Shown here piece after piece: positions 22,263-34,781 of a stretch of DNA of 64,000 bases. The stretch lies in NCBI RefSeq assembly GCF_905475395.1, contig NC_058338.1, forward strand, positions 40,335,935 through 40,399,934, given 5' to 3'. Within the stretch, counting starts at the first letter, position 1; every line of letters begins with the position of its first letter. The notes under the pieces were generated by a model, which ran no database searches, was not told the DNA's origin, and saw nothing but the letters and a program-made list of their open reading frames with translations. Position numbers and translations under genes: made by a program. The DNA is from Chrysoperla carnea (lineage: Eukaryota; Arthropoda; Insecta; Neuroptera; Chrysopidae).

Positions 22263-24370
22263 CTAAATATATGATGTCTAAATTATGCTTTATTTACGCA
22301 AAGTGTATTAGGATTCCGTTCCAAATGGCCTAAATAGGTGTCCTTCTCCAACTTCTATCAAACAAACAAACTTGAATAATCCTAGTAAACTTATAATTTT
22401 GATGATGTTCAATTATAATTAAAATTGGTGTCTTTGGGTAGATCTTAGAGTATATATTAGTGTTGTTGGGTAGAGGTGAATTATAAGTTTTCTCTTCATC
22501 AGATTGATATTTTTCTACAGTTTCTTACTCAGTAAACCCAAATCCGAACTTAACATGTGTTGGTATAACACTTCTCAAAAATTTTATTCTTACGAGTGGA
22601 ACAATTTTGATGAAACCATTAATAATCAATGAAAGTAAGTTCCAATTACGGAGTACCTACTTGACTTGAGACTGGATAATACGAACTTGCAAAAGTATTT
22701 GCTGGTTCGCAATATTTCAATATTTTCTAGTTATGATTGATAAATGGTAAGTAATCAGGTGGTCTAAATTGGAACTACTGAAAAAAACGGTCCAATTCCC
22801 GTTTAATAGTATAAATGTTTATCGCCAGTTGGCGGGATTTATCTGATTTGAATTTGAATATTTTGTACAAGGACAAGTACAAGTATTGCCATCTAGTAGA
22901 GTTGTAACTCCTGAATTCGGGACTTCTTCTGATTTTAATGAGTTCGAATTATTATATCTGGTTGCAACTCCCGGTTATCAATAGTTTTACGTATCTTGAC
23001 AATTTATTTTTTAAATTGTTTCGCTGTCTCAGAATCTAGAAACCATACAGACGATATAAGTGATGCGGAATTGTTTTTGATCCAGATTCGCCCTTTGGCA
23101 TAGTCAAAAGCTATAAATTCAGAGACACGTTAGTAGTGGATCAAAGAGTATGGAAGGATGGTCATGGTTTCCAGTTTTGTTTTTCATATGAAAATTTTAA
23201 TGGCATTCTCATGCAAATTCATTATTTAGTAATACACTTCCACAAATAATTTTCGAACTAGTAAAATATTCTCCACATGCATTATTGTAAAAATGTCAAT
23301 GCACAAAACATTTTCTTATTCTTCAAACAATAAATGTTTTTGTATTATTGCAGTTTGATTTTAATATTAAATTTATATGTGCATTCAAACTGTTACAACA
23401 GAATAAATAGGTACCTGAGTATACTATTTTCAAAAATCTTTCTTTTTCGAAGAAAAGAACTTTCTGTTTACTAGACAAATTTTTATAAAGAAAATTCAAA
23501 GGTAAATGGATACAATATATGTCCGATGGTTTAGTTTAGTAGTAGTAGTAAATCATAATACCGACCATTGCTATCAGTATTCTATTTACTAAATAAACAA
23601 AATACAAAATCATAGACATAAATGTCAATTATGAAATGCTTTGTATTCTTAACCATTTTTTTATTCATCTCGGATAATCATCGTAATCATAAACTTAAGT
23701 GTCAAGTACATAATCTTCATCGAATAGTTTTCTGTATAAAAAATTTTATGGAATGCTCGAGGGTTTGTTGAATTTCTTCCTACTCGAATCTTTGTAGCCC
23801 GAATTTTAACATGGTACATATTTTTGATTTTTATAAAAAAATTTAACATAGACTAACATTTGTCTGATAAAATCTTATTGCCCAGCTTCGTGGCTATGTC
23901 CAAAAATTCCGAAGTGAGGTCAAGTAAATATGTTAAATAGTTTCCTTGAAAAATCATGGGAAATTATTGTTTTTGAAGGTTTCTATAGATATTGTTTGTC
24001 GAAAATTGGAAGTAAAATATAATCTATTAAAAACAATAAGCAACGGTCATTGAACATTTTTTCAACATCTTAGTGATGCAAATGGAATGTCCAAGCTTAT
24101 ACTACGGCAGATAGTTTTAATCTTAATAGTAAAAGATATTGCCCATGATATTATCCTGATCGTAGATAGATATATTAACGTAATCGCAACAAAATTAACT
24201 ATACTTTTTGATTAATTAATGAAAGAATTAACACAGAAAGGAATTCTTCTACACAAAACACCCGCTTTATAAGTATGAAATCAGAACACTAAATAATTAA
24301 CAAATTTCACTGCAAAATAGCTTATTTTCTTTTCCCGAAAACTATAATTCATGCATATGCCTAAATACTT
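22263..24370. other. 3' flank of SDR copy 3 and gene-free DNA
   Basis: Up to about 22690 this is homologous to the flanks of copies 1 and 2. Beyond that there is no gene I can support. A TTAGTAGTAGTAGTA microsatellite lies near 23535. Confidence 0.55.
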
Positions 24371-24520
24371 AAAATTAAAATTTTTTAAAAGAAGTATTTT
24401 ACTTCTATAGCCTAATTTTACATACCCTATTTTTTATAATTTTACTATTATTTGTTCACTTCTATAGCCTAAGTGTGTCCTTCGTGGACAGCCAATATAG
24501 CCTAACCTAACCTAACTTAT
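24371..24520. repeat. Repeat-like patch with telomere-type CCTAA units
   Basis: ACTTCTATAGCCTAA occurs twice (about 24401 and 24460). After the second copy comes CCTAACCTAACCTAAC, three units of the insect TTAGG telomere repeat on the complementary strand. A shorter TTAGGTTAGGTTA is at about 31284. These are interstitial and short, not a telomere. Confidence 0.5.
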
Positions 24521-27395
24521 TTGTGCACTTAGTCTTACAACAGCAAAATAAAAAATAAAAAAGTAAAAAAAACTGATTTCTATTTCACGTGTCTCAATCT
24601 AAATTTGTTTTATTAAACAAAATTACCTTTATCAATTCTCTCAAAAATAATAAAAGAATCACAATATTTCTATGTTATTTCGGACTCACAGTCGAATTGG
24701 TTTTTTAAATATTTTGTAAGTCATTGAAAATATTGTTGAACCTCTACAATATAAATGTTGATAAAATATTCATACATTTGTGTAAACAGTTTTTCACTGT
24801 TTTGATCATCTTTCAAATATTGTCTGGGATTTCTTTCTACTTGTTTTTGCTTTATACTTTAAAGATAAGGGTATTTCACTGTAATGTTAAAGAAATGTAT
24901 ATCAAGTGTCAATTGTGTCTATTTATGCAAGTAAGATATCTATCTTATTATCAATATTATTTTGAAGATTTTTATTGTTATTTAGTTTTTATACACAAAA
25001 TATACAATTTTTATTTTTATTTTGGTTATATTTTGCTAACAAAATACAGTGCTTGTTATTCAAGTTCTTGTTATTTTGGAGGGATTGGAGGCTATCGTAC
25101 CATTTAATTTGGACGTTGCACGCTTGCTTTTAAATTTATTCAAATAAAGAATAGCTGTTATTTGAATAAAATAATCTTATAAATAAATTTCTTATTCTCT
25201 TTTTTCTATTCATTTTTCGGTCTTGTGAATTAAAATATTCATAGACTATTCTATGATAGACCATGTATTTCGAAATTTATATATAGTTATTTAATCAAAA
25301 TACCAATTCCAAATTGACTTTTCCTACTGCATATAAAATTTTTTAAATCGTTACAGTACCATGTAAATAATTTTCCCTGAAGGTAATCAGATTAATTGAA
25401 AATGAACATAAATTTATGTGTGAATAAATTAACAATGGTACAGTAATTCAAATCTATATAAACAAAAATTAATAGAATTTAGAGTCTAGACAGACGTTTA
25501 ATTAACTAAAATATATATAGTAATAATATTAATATTAAATATATAATAATACTTATAATAATAATAATAATGATATTGTAATATTATTAAAGTATAAAAT
25601 AACCGTAAATGAAATATGTTGTGTAAGATTTGCTGCTTTGGCACGCTTATAAAATATTGATTTGTAATAAATATTTATCTTTATTCGAGAAATCAATATT
25701 CACTAACTAAGTATCATATCATCCGTACTACGGTCGGCAAAGATTTATGAAAAGGTCCTAAGAAATTAAAAAACATAAAATAAATAATAGTTGTAAAAAA
25801 CTAAAACACACGCTTTTGTTACTACCTGAACTAAAAAGTAGAAAATAATTTCTCTAAATTCAAAAAAATCATTTTATCATAAAAAAGCATGATGTGCTTT
25901 TCAAAATAGTTGATAATGACTTTACTTTTACCAATATCTGTCTATAAAATATTTTATAATAATTAAAATTTAGCACCCCACGATAAAATAATATTTTTGA
26001 ATTTTGAATAATTGGAAGAAATTATTGTCTACCTTTTAGTTCAGCTAGTTACAAAAGCGTGTTTTTTAGTTTTTTTTAAATATTATGTAATAAGTTTTTC
26101 TATTAGACTGAAGTTGGCATGAAACTTAATTGTTTTGTTATTTTAACTATTAGTAATGCAGTTTTTTCGCCCATTTACAAATTTTTGTTTGTATAGGAGC
26201 ATACAAATTTAAGAAAAAGTATTGTATTCGTTTAGGTTTGTAACTAAACTTATAGTGGTGAATATTCTGCATGTGTGGAGTAAATCGTGTTTGAAAATTG
26301 CTTTTGAAATTGTTTTGAAATGGTAAGGAAAAATTCCAAACATTGGTAGATATTGGTCTTGCTTTTAGGTATGTTTTCTATGTTTGCACTTCAAACAAAA
26401 AATGTTGATGTACTTTTTTTGAAATTTTACTGTGTTACACGATATTTTTTAGATTTTATAACTCTGTAAATTATAATGAAACAAAAATAAAAATTGAACA
26501 TATATGTATAACATAATGAATAAATACAATATTAGCCCATCGGCCCAAGCTTGGTTTTTCACTTTATCTTTGGTGTTTGAAAATGATTTAGTTTGAAACT
26601 TTTTAGAAATATTATTTATCAAATTATTTTCAATTTTCTTCATGTGTACTGGTTATATTAAAGTTTTTTTCCTAATAAATATAAATTGTGAACTTGAATC
26701 AGTTAATGTATGACAGAAATATATCATAATAAACCTAATTAATTATAATAATAAAATTATTATTCCTATCTAATAATAAATTTTACTGGCATATTTGAAG
26801 GTGAATACTTAGATTAGAAAGTGGTAAATTAAATATCTATACCATCTATTTCATTACTAATGTAAAAAGTATATTCCCAATCTAATGTTGTGTCAATATT
26901 TTTATTATATTATACAAGATGCTTCATTTTAATCCATATATTTAGAAAACTAACTTTGAAAATCTGGTTCATTTTTTGGTATCTCATTTGACCCATATCT
27001 CGGGAGCTATTTAAGGTACAGCTGCGTAGGCAGAGTGTCTGAGAAGATCTGCACAACGCTCTACCAGATTTAGAAAAACTCAAAATAAGTCGGTTTAGCT
27101 AAACTTACCTTAGGACCGAGTTGCTTTGTTTGGGAGCTAGGCGGTCTTAAAATAATGAAATTTTTGTAACCTAAGCGCAAACATGGAATGCTATTTAAAA
27201 AATAATTTAACATTTCTACTTTATGATCGCATGGGTTCCAATTGAAGTAAATTGGTCCTACAATAAGTTTAACTTATTTTGTATTACTATAGAATTTAAA
27301 TTAGTACAAAAAAAAAAAAAAATGAAAAAATTCGAAGTTTTAAGACGAAAAAGGTTTATAAATGCATTATAAATAATAATACATTATAAATGCAC
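24521..27395. other. Gene-free AT-rich stretch
   Basis: 25510-25600 is low-complexity AT/TAA repeat. 26930-27180 is a somewhat more GC-rich, probably repeat-derived patch. An open frame at 24724-25107 is dominated by F/Y/I/L codons, as expected of AT-rich noncoding DNA, and starts at TTG. Confidence 0.5.
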
Positions 27396-27399
27396 CTCC

Positions 27400-27520
27400 T
27401 CAAGGCTGTAGCTAGCCATAAGACTTCAAGGCCCTCGTCTCCAGATATTATAATATTTTTTTATATTTGTAAATCATCTCTTGAACCTCCGCGCCGGACC
27501 AATTATCTGGCTACGGCCAT
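27400..27520. mobile_element. Small TIR-like remnant
   Basis: CAAGGCTGTAGCTAGC near 27409 and, read in reverse, CATGGCCGTAGCCAG near 27520 form imperfect inverted ends around about 110 bp that is richer in GC. This is consistent with a tiny DNA-transposon remnant. No target-site duplication was resolved. Confidence 0.35.
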
Positions 27521-28189
27521 GAATCTCGTTGTTTAGTTTCTAATAATAAATACCTTAAATTGAAAAGTAATAAAAGTAATAAATAAAGTAAATCAAAGCT
27601 TAATCAATGGGCTCCATCCACATATTATTCAGTCAACGAGAATTTTAATAAATAAAAACATTATAGATGCTTTTATATACTGAAGGAATAATGAATACGT
27701 AATGTTTTCAATATAATAAAATTGAAGATTACCTCATGTTTGTTTGATAAGATTGTAAGTTCAAATTTACATTTTATTGCAATATACAGGATTTTTTTCA
27801 ATGTTTTATAGAATGGGTATGTGAAAATGAATGTCTACGAATAAACAAATTTTGTTTAAACATGTTATTTTTCGGCTTACAAATGTTCATCTCAATATAA
27901 CAAATGTTTCAGTTTCACTTTAATTCTGCCAGATTACTTGATGCCGTACAAAATAAATTTGTCCTTGATTTGAAAAATTCTTACATTAAACTTAGCGTAT
28001 ATTTCCTGCAACTTAAAACTGTTTTTCTTAAGTTAATATTCTTCGCGTTATGAAGTTATAACGCGATCTATGCACTACCGGATGTAATGTTAATAAAAAC
28101 GAGGTATGACTAATGTAATAATGAAAATTCAATAAATATGTAAAATAACTATTTGATAGTAACAAATGTAGGAATAATTAATTTACACA
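27521..28189. other. Gene-free stretch
   Basis: AT-rich, nothing recognised. Confidence 0.5.
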
Positions 28190-28405
28190 TTAACTACCCG
28201 CTTAAATTTTTTTTAACGATATAACCATTTTTGGCCTAAAGTGTACCGTTACGGAAATATTAGCCGAAACGGTTTTCATCGAAATGGTGGAACTTTGGCA
28301 CTACAAATTTTTAAGACTTTAGTGTATTTACTTCAGTACGTAATACTGAATCTGTTTAAAAAAATAACTCGGTAAAATTCGGTATTAATTGTATGCATTA
28401 ATCAG
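28190..28405 (+). repeat. Family D repeat
   Basis: Shares GGCCTAAAGTGTACCGTTA, ATGG-GGAAATATTAG-like and CAGTACGTAATACTGAATCT blocks with copies at 33345 (+) and 32795-32945 (-). No coding frame. Class unknown. Confidence 0.55.
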
Positions 28406-28479
28406 TTTTGCCTGTTTTAGACAGATAAGATTTAATCTCTCAGAATTAAAATTGATTAAGGGTAGGGATTCCATTCCGG

Positions 28480-28875
28480 TGTAATTAACACCCGAACTTA
28501 AAAAAGGGGTGTTATAAGTTTGACTTCTATGTGTTTGTGTGTCTGTCTCTGAGTTTGTCTGACTATCTCATACAGATAGACGTCTGTTCCATCGTAGCGC
28601 CTAAACGGAGTAACCGATTTATGTTTTTTTGGATTTGTTTGAAAAGTAATTTAATGGAGAATGTTCTTAGCTGTGTTTCTAAAAATTGGCGATGATCTTC
28701 CAAATAAGCTTAGTTTGGAAATGGCTTTAATGGAAAAGGCAATTTAATGGAGAATGTTCTTAGATATGTTTCAAATGCGAGTTAAAGGTTCCGTACCTGC
28801 AAAATTTTTCGGGGGCTTTTAAAATTTTGTAAATTTCACTTGTTCACAGAATAAATCAAAGGTAAATTGTGGGAT
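28480..28875 (+). repeat. Family B repeat, fullest copy
   Basis: It runs from a GGTGTTATAAGTTTGAC head and a TGTGTGTCTGTCTC-type microsatellite, through CATCGTAGCGCCTAAACGG and a twice-occurring TTTAATGGAGAATGTTCTTA (about 28653 and 28746), to GGTTCCGTACCTGCAAAATT and a TTTTGTAAATTTCAC end. Related copies are at 3003 (-), 41262 (+) and 52470 (+). It is a non-autonomous repeat of unknown class. Confidence 0.6.
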
Positions 28876-29845
28876 GATTTTTTCATCATTAATCACAATC
28901 TGACTTAAGTGGCTTATTTGAGAGCTAGCTGCACAAAAACCGGAACTTAACGTAACCTAGATTTTTCATTCTAGGTACTAGTGCACTCAAAAATTTTTGA
29001 AAATATATATAAAATTACACATTGATCAATAACAATTATATTAATATTGTTTAAACATAATTATACAGTATATAATTATAAATTCATTTATAATTAATAT
29101 TATTTTTATTTAAATTATTTATTTCTTACTATTACTGTACAAAATAATAATATATTATGTGTTTTCTACTGTTTACATATTTGAACAGACACGTTATTTA
29201 TTATACAATTTTTTATTATTTTTATAACATATGTAGACATAACTTATATAACTTGATCTAATTATTATTCAATTATTTAGATTTATGTAAAAAATATTTA
29301 TAGAAAATATATCATCTTATGGTTAGTTTTTTTGCTTTAATTTCCCACCCACATTTTTCCATGTTTGTACTGATTGTTTATCAATCAATAATAAATAAAA
29401 ACTTCTTTTGTTCATTTATAATGAGCATACAACGTGAATAAAATAGTTTTTATTAAATGAACAAAATCACTAAGATGTATACAGTATGTTCCATGATTGT
29501 TTCGTGAGTACCATTGGCTGTTCGGTACAAACAGAGACTTTAAATTAAATAAATTTAAAAAAATAAATAAATAAACATTATGTCAAAAATTCAGAAATTC
29601 TTTAAAAGTCCAATAAATTGGCGACTAAAACTGAATTTATTCTATTTCACAAAATATCCTTAAAATTAAAAAAGTTAGTTTTTATAAAGAACAATTGTTA
29701 AATTTAAGGGAATCCATGCGAATTTCTTATATAAAAGCTAGATTCTAGGAGAGTTTCTTAAATTTCTTAAAAAAAATGCAAAAAGTTTTTTTAATATGCT
29801 ATCGATTGAAAACGATTATTCATGTTTGATATATTTTTTTTACAG
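28876..29845. other. Gene-free AT-rich stretch
   Basis: 29030-29170 is very AT-rich, low-complexity sequence. Nothing else supported. Confidence 0.5.
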
Positions 29846-29995
29846 GTTGGTTCAGAAAGAGGGTACGTTCCCTGGCAGAATTTGAGGGCAATTAAAGTGG
29901 TAGCAACTTTGCCTTTCCAAGCTGTAGCTTCTCTTCCAAATTCAGTATTATTTAAAAAAAAAAAAACTTTTTATGGTATGTATTTTGACTTTTAA
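29846..29995 (+). CDS. Orphan candidate exon, unrecognised
   Basis: A strong 3' splice site (T-run then TACAG at 29841-29845) is followed by a 49-codon open segment that is clearly more GC-rich than its surroundings. The first part reads VGSERGYVPWQNLRAIKVVA. It ends FDF at TAA (29993). A 13-A run interrupts the last third, where the reading becomes low-complexity. The other two frames close early. I do not recognise the protein and found no partner exons nearby. It could be a last exon, an exon of a gene outside the window, a transposon fragment or chance. Confidence 0.2.
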   Translation, partial: VGSERGYVPWQNLRAIKVVATLPFQAVASLPNSVLFKKKKTFYGMYFDF

Positions 29996-30349
29996 AAAAC
30001 CAATTCAAATTTACTTCTTAAACAGTGTAGAGTATCATGGCGTCTTGATTGACATCATTACTTGTATGTGTAAGTTGCAAGTATTTGCAAGCTTACGTGC
30101 TATGTATTTGTACGCTTACATAGCATTTTTTATATGGCGTGACGTAGTACCTTCAAAGTTCATTTTAAGAATACACTTTTTTTTAATAATAATAATCCTT
30201 TTTTTAAAAATTAATTTTGTGTTTTGTTATCTACATATCACGGTCAACCATTAGAAACTTTTATCCAACCGATTAATTCTTAGCGGGCAAAAGCCTCATC
30301 TTACTGCCACCTAATTTTACTGCACACACATGATACAGTCTAGTAGGTA
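29996..30349. other. Gene-free stretch
   Basis: No supported gene. It overlaps an open frame in another reading with hydrophobic low-complexity content. Confidence 0.4.
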
Positions 30350-30383
30350 TACACCATAGAGATAGTATTATCTCTATGGTGTA
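30350..30383. repeat. Perfect 15-bp hairpin
   Basis: TACACCATAGAGATA (30350-30364) and TATCTCTATGGTGTA (30369-30383) are perfect complements around a 4-nt loop, GTAT. No T-run follows. It could be a transposon end palindrome. Confidence 0.6.
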
Positions 30384-30439
30384 CTATTAATGCATGTGTA
30401 TATGTTACACAGTACTTATATAAAGACTACTATAATAAA

Positions 30440-30660
30440 AAGGCAACAGTTTCCACCAGTCTCCCATCCAAGTACTGGGATTGCACCCCCTATTTCTTTA
30501 ACTTCGCTGATCGGGCGAGAACCGTTGTTTTTATTGTGATATGTATTTCACATAGTTTGCACGTCCCTTCCGAACCTTTACCGGCTTTGGCCCCATAAAA
30601 AAATCGCTGAACGTGGCTAAAGAAGTATTTACTTCAAACATCAAGCCTTTTACTAAAAGT
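30440..30660 (-). repeat. 5S rRNA-related repeat, copy 1
   Basis: Read on the minus strand, 30527 to 30442 carries the 5S rRNA signature: GGTTCTCGCCCGATCAGCGA, AGTTAA, then CAGTACTTGGATGGGAGACT and a GTTGCCTTTTT end. The middle is degenerate, and the first ~30 nt of a normal 5S are not clearly present. A further ~110 bp upstream is shared with copy 2 at 42901, so the repeated unit extends beyond 5S. This could be a 5S-derived retroposon or a dispersed 5S rDNA pseudogene with its upstream spacer. It is not an intact 5S gene. Confidence 0.6.
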
Positions 30661-32136
30661 TGCTGCACATACTTCCTTAAATGAATGTAAACAATATATT
30701 ATCCTGTGTTAATGGGATTTAGATAATAATAACATTGTATTATTTATTTATTCAAATAAATCACTCTTTAGTTGGAAAAGTACTGCGTAAAAACTTGTAT
30801 TAATTTTAATGTGCAGTCAGTCCGTTTCTTAATTGAAAATACGTCGTGGATTTGATTATTTTATTTGAAAAATCGTATCACATATCATATTAACAGGGTG
30901 TAATAAGTTTCGCAATCATTTTTAAAAGAAATAAAATTTTTTTCAATAGAATTGTTGACTAATTTGTCGATCACTTCAGACTTCACAGCCAGAAAAGTGA
31001 AGTTGGCTTTGAAAATCTTTACGCAAAATATGAACGTTTAAAATTCCTAATTAAATAAACGGTAAGATATATATTAGTGACGTCATTGTCCGATATCACC
31101 ATAGAGATACGTATAAAATACATATTAAGCTTTGTTTTGTTAAAAAGAGATGGGCAAAAATGTTATCTGTCAATCTTTGTCCTGGTTGATGCGTAATAAG
31201 TCAAATTCGACATCAGGCTACTACCGCATGATTTTGATTGGGTACCCAAATTTTAAAATAGTATTTGAAATAAGGAGCATTAAGTTAGGTTAGGTTAAGT
31301 AGCATTAGTCTAGAAGAAATATTCCTGAAATTCCCAAAACTTATTCATTCAACAGCTGCATTTGCTTAGTAAACATACTTTTTTTTGCTGTCAACACACA
31401 TACCGTGTAGAGTGTGTATAGTACCTTAGATCTGATTCTTCTGTCTTGAAAGATATCTATCAGTTAAGCACTTCATGAAGGCAAAGTTTACTTATTAAAT
31501 GACAAGAAACTTGGAGACAACCTATGTGCATTTTGTAGTAAGAAAAATTTTGTAGGTCAAAAACTAAAAATTCAAGTAGGTGAACATATTTAAACACATA
31601 CACAGTATATCTCACATTATTACGTGACGATTTCTACCAGTTAGCTCGCCATGACAAGGCGCGTTGAGGAACTCAAAAATGACTTAAATCATATAAATAT
31701 ACATTGAAATGCAAGGTACAACACTCTCATCTGCTGGAGTATGAGCTATTTGAAATATTTATAATTTACAAATTAAATTAAAATCTTTATAATTTTTGGA
31801 ATTTATACAAGTATGTAATAAATTCATTTACTGGTATTTCAATATTCTTATCAATAATATTTTACGAATCTCAACTATCCTATACCTACCATCTACTAAT
31901 CCTCAATCTAAAACTAAATTCAATAACTTTATATACTAAGCGTAGTATGTAGTTTGAGGTTCATACAAATACATGAGCTAAACTAACACAATTTTCTATA
32001 TTACCTATGTAGCACGTAGTGGTGAACAAACCACCATTATGTGGTTTGTTAGTTTATTAAAATAGCTAATAACTATTTCAAATATGATGTGTTATTCCAT
32101 TTAAAGTTACGTTATTCCATGTTATGTTATACTTCA
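30661..32136. other. Gene-free stretch
   Basis: Nothing coding is supported. A TTAGGTTAGGTTA motif lies at about 31284. Confidence 0.5.
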
Positions 32137-32945
32137 GACTACAGAGAATTTTTTCGGCATTAAATTACAGGAGTTATTGCATATGTGTAATATGCATATA
32201 TGTTACATGCATATATGTAATACATATATGTTACATGTATATATGTTATATGCAAGGTATACTAAGTTAAGTCCCAAGTTTGTAACGCTTAAAAATATTA
32301 ATGCTATGAACAAAATTTTGGTATAGGTGTTTATAAAATCACCTAATTAGTCCATTTTCGGTTGTCTGTTCGTCTGTCCGTCTGTCTGCCAACACGATAA
32401 CTCAAAAACGAAAAAAGATATCAAGCTGAAATTTTTACAGCGCACTCAGGACGTAAAAAGTGAGGTCAAGTTCGTGAGCAACATAGGTCAATTGGGTCTT
32501 GACCTATGGGTCCGTAGGGTTCATCTTGTAAACCGTCAGAGATGGAACAAAAATTTAAATGTAACAAATCTTCCTTATAAAAAAATAAACAACTTTTGGT
32601 TGAAGCATTTTTTCGTAAACAACACTTTACCCGTGAGGGCGCAAATTAGACGTAAATTGCATAGTATGTATTATATGGGAATATCAGCTACGTATGTGTG
32701 ACATGTATGTATGTGTAATGTGATCGAGTAATCAACACTGTCTATGATTTGGTATTTCAACAATTAACTCAGTCAATTGTTTGTTTTCACTTTTTTTTTT
32801 ATTTAAATAGGTTCAGTATCACACGTACTGAATGTAAATGCACAAAATCTTTACAAAAATATAATAACTCAGCTAATATAACCCAGCAACCGTGCACTTT
32901 AAGCAAAAAATGGTAATAGCCTTTTTTGTAGATAATTAAATTTCC
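32137..32945 (-). repeat. Family D repeat, split by a family A insertion
   Basis: In reverse, 32945-32795 matches family D (TTGCTTAAAGTGCACGG-like, then CAGTACGTGTGATACTGAAC and CTATTTAAAT). The next part of family D (ATAACTCCTGTAATTTAATGC) is found only at 32160-32183, about 610 bp away. The gap holds a near-complete family A copy plus a TATATG-rich array. A later insertion of A into D is the simplest reading. Confidence 0.5.
32215..32665 (+). repeat. Family A repeat, near-complete copy
   Basis: Layout: a palindromic ATGCATATATG-type head (preceded by a 32178-32250 array of similar units), a TCCCAAGTTTGTAACGC block, TTTTGGTATAGGTGTTTAT, a GTCTGTCCGTCTGTC microsatellite, GATAACTCAAAAACG, the GGACGTAAAAAGTGAGGTC block, CATAGGTCAATTGGG, CATCTTGTAAACCGT, and a CGTAAACAACACTTTACCCG end. 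The one longish open frame inside it (32474-32701) is repeat sequence, not a gene. Confidence 0.75.
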
Positions 32946-33344
32946 TATCTTTCTTACCTATTTTTTTTTTTTTTAATTAATTTTTTTTTTTTTTAATTTC
33001 AGGAGCTGCTTTTGCAGGTAAGAAGGCAAATTATTTATCACTAACATTAACATTTTTCATATATTTATTGAATTTTTATCATTACATTATGTTTACTTCT
33101 TTTGTATTAATCTTGTACCCGGTGGTTGCAATATTAATTGCGTTATAACTTCATAAATATTGATTTTAGAAAAAAGGTTTAAAGTAAAAGTTTTAGGAAA
33201 TTTGTAGATTTAAAAGTTAAGTTATAATCATTTTCTTGTTTAAACAAATATTAGAAGAGATATCGGTCAAATAGTCAAAGAGTAAATCGTCATAGTCGTA
33301 TAAGTCATAAACGGTTCGTGAACAAAAAAAATTTATTTTGAAAA
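32946..33344. other. Gene-free stretch
   Basis: Two long T-runs lie at 32961-32998. Nothing else. It is the spacer between two inverted family D copies. Confidence 0.5.
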
Positions 33345-33562
33345 AAGGGAGGTAATTTAATTATCTACAATAAAAGTTCTTATCGTTTTTGGTCTAAAGT
33401 GCACAGTTATGGAGATATAGCCTAAAATGGTTTTCCGTAAAATGAAGGCACTTTCCCCGCCTATTTTTGTATGGATTTTGTGCATTTACTTTCAGTACTT
33501 GATACTGAACCTATTTAAATAATAAAATAACTCCTGTAATTTAGTGCATAATGAACAAGAGT
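33345..33562 (+). repeat. Family D repeat
   Basis: Contains TTGGTCTAAAGTGCACAGTT, ATGGAGATATAGCC, CAGTACTTGATACTGAACCT, ATTTAAATAA and AACTCCTGTAATTTAGTGC in family order. It is inverted relative to the copy at 32795-32945. Confidence 0.6.
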
Positions 33563-34502
33563 AATGAGTTTCTATATTACCTGTAGTATTCATGTGATGT
33601 CTATATTCTATATCGAAATATTTTGTTATTTAGAGGGAGGTCCATTATAATTCGTATTCATACATATTCTGTTTATCATAAACAGAATGTTCCATTACTG
33701 TTTTGGCAGATGAACTGAGATGTGTTGGCAGTGATAATTTTTTCACTTAGGCTCCCCATCATACCGAAAGATATGTACATCCTGTCAATAATTTGGATTC
33801 TAATTTTAAACTTATATGTTTATGATAGCCTATGCGATTTCATCGCCGGTGCTTTTTCTGTTAACTAATTTTACAATAAACGTAAGCGATGAAAATAGAA
33901 AAGTCTAGAATTGACCAAATATTTAAAAAGTAAAAAAATTCTCTTATTCAACTCTTACAGAGCCACTAGCTGTGTAAGTAACGTAGCCACTAATAGACCT
34001 TTTGCCAATTAACTTGAACGGTAACCAACTTTGGTGATTTTCTCACAATTGAAGAAAATAAGCCAAAATTGTACAAATTACACTAAGTAAAACAATTGTT
34101 GGTAGGTAGGGTATTTCTAGTTCTTCATTTCTGCTGTTCGTTTAATTAAATATTTATTAACACTTTTGTAAACCATTTATTATTTGATAGATAAACATGA
34201 AAATAAATCAAAATTATATCTTTATTATATTAACTATAGTAAGTACCTACCTGCATAAATATTACGTTGTATCGTTATGTTCTCTGTATGAAGGCTAGGA
34301 AGTCTTTTGAGCTTCACAACAGCATTTTGTTATTAAATTAAATTGCAACAGAGTCAATCAACAAATTGCGTTATACAATTTTATTTGCTTGTATAATAAT
34401 TTAGTACAATTAAGTAACTATTCTAATCTTTGAACAAATTGTTGCATTTACATTTCTAGTAATTAAATTTTTAACTTAGTTTTCTGTGGCAACTTAAGAG
34501 CA
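33563..34502. other. Gene-free stretch
   Basis: No gene supported. ATTCTGTTTATCATAAACAGAAT at about 33665-33690 is a short palindrome. Confidence 0.45.
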
Positions 34503-34740
34503 ACATAAGGTACCTCTAGCATGAAAGCACTTGACGACAGATTTGGCCTAATTTTTTTCACTGTGTTTTTTTCTGTGAGATAATGTTAGCTGTAAGATAG
34601 CCGCGAGGTAGTCAGCTGCATAGTTCGCGATTACGAATGACAAAGCATGTAAAACTCACTGTAATCCCAGCTTTTACGATATTAAGAATGTTTTTAACAG
34701 AATTGAAAAAAAAAGTAGGGGGGGGGGTTGAAAATAATGT
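34503..34740 (-). repeat. Family C partial copy
   Basis: In this orientation it starts with AAGGTACCTCTAGCATGAAA and continues with GACAGATTTGGCC, matching the right end of the TTAA-flanked element at 15512-15993. It ends near a run of nine G residues. Confidence 0.55.
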
Positions 34741-34781
34741 TTTTAGAAGAATAAACAAAGTTCACGTCGTTTTGTTTTTAA

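Noticed and set aside
24489-24510. Telomere because of CCTAA units
   Set aside because: Only three units, flanked by ordinary repeat DNA. Such short arrays are common inside insect chromosomes.
24724-25107. 127-codon plus-strand open frame
   Set aside because: Starts at TTG, is dominated by F/Y/I/L/C codons typical of AT-rich noncoding DNA, and has no motif or splice support.
32474-32701. 75-codon open frame rich in Arg/Asn
   Set aside because: Lies inside the family A repeat. Other copies do not keep the frame.
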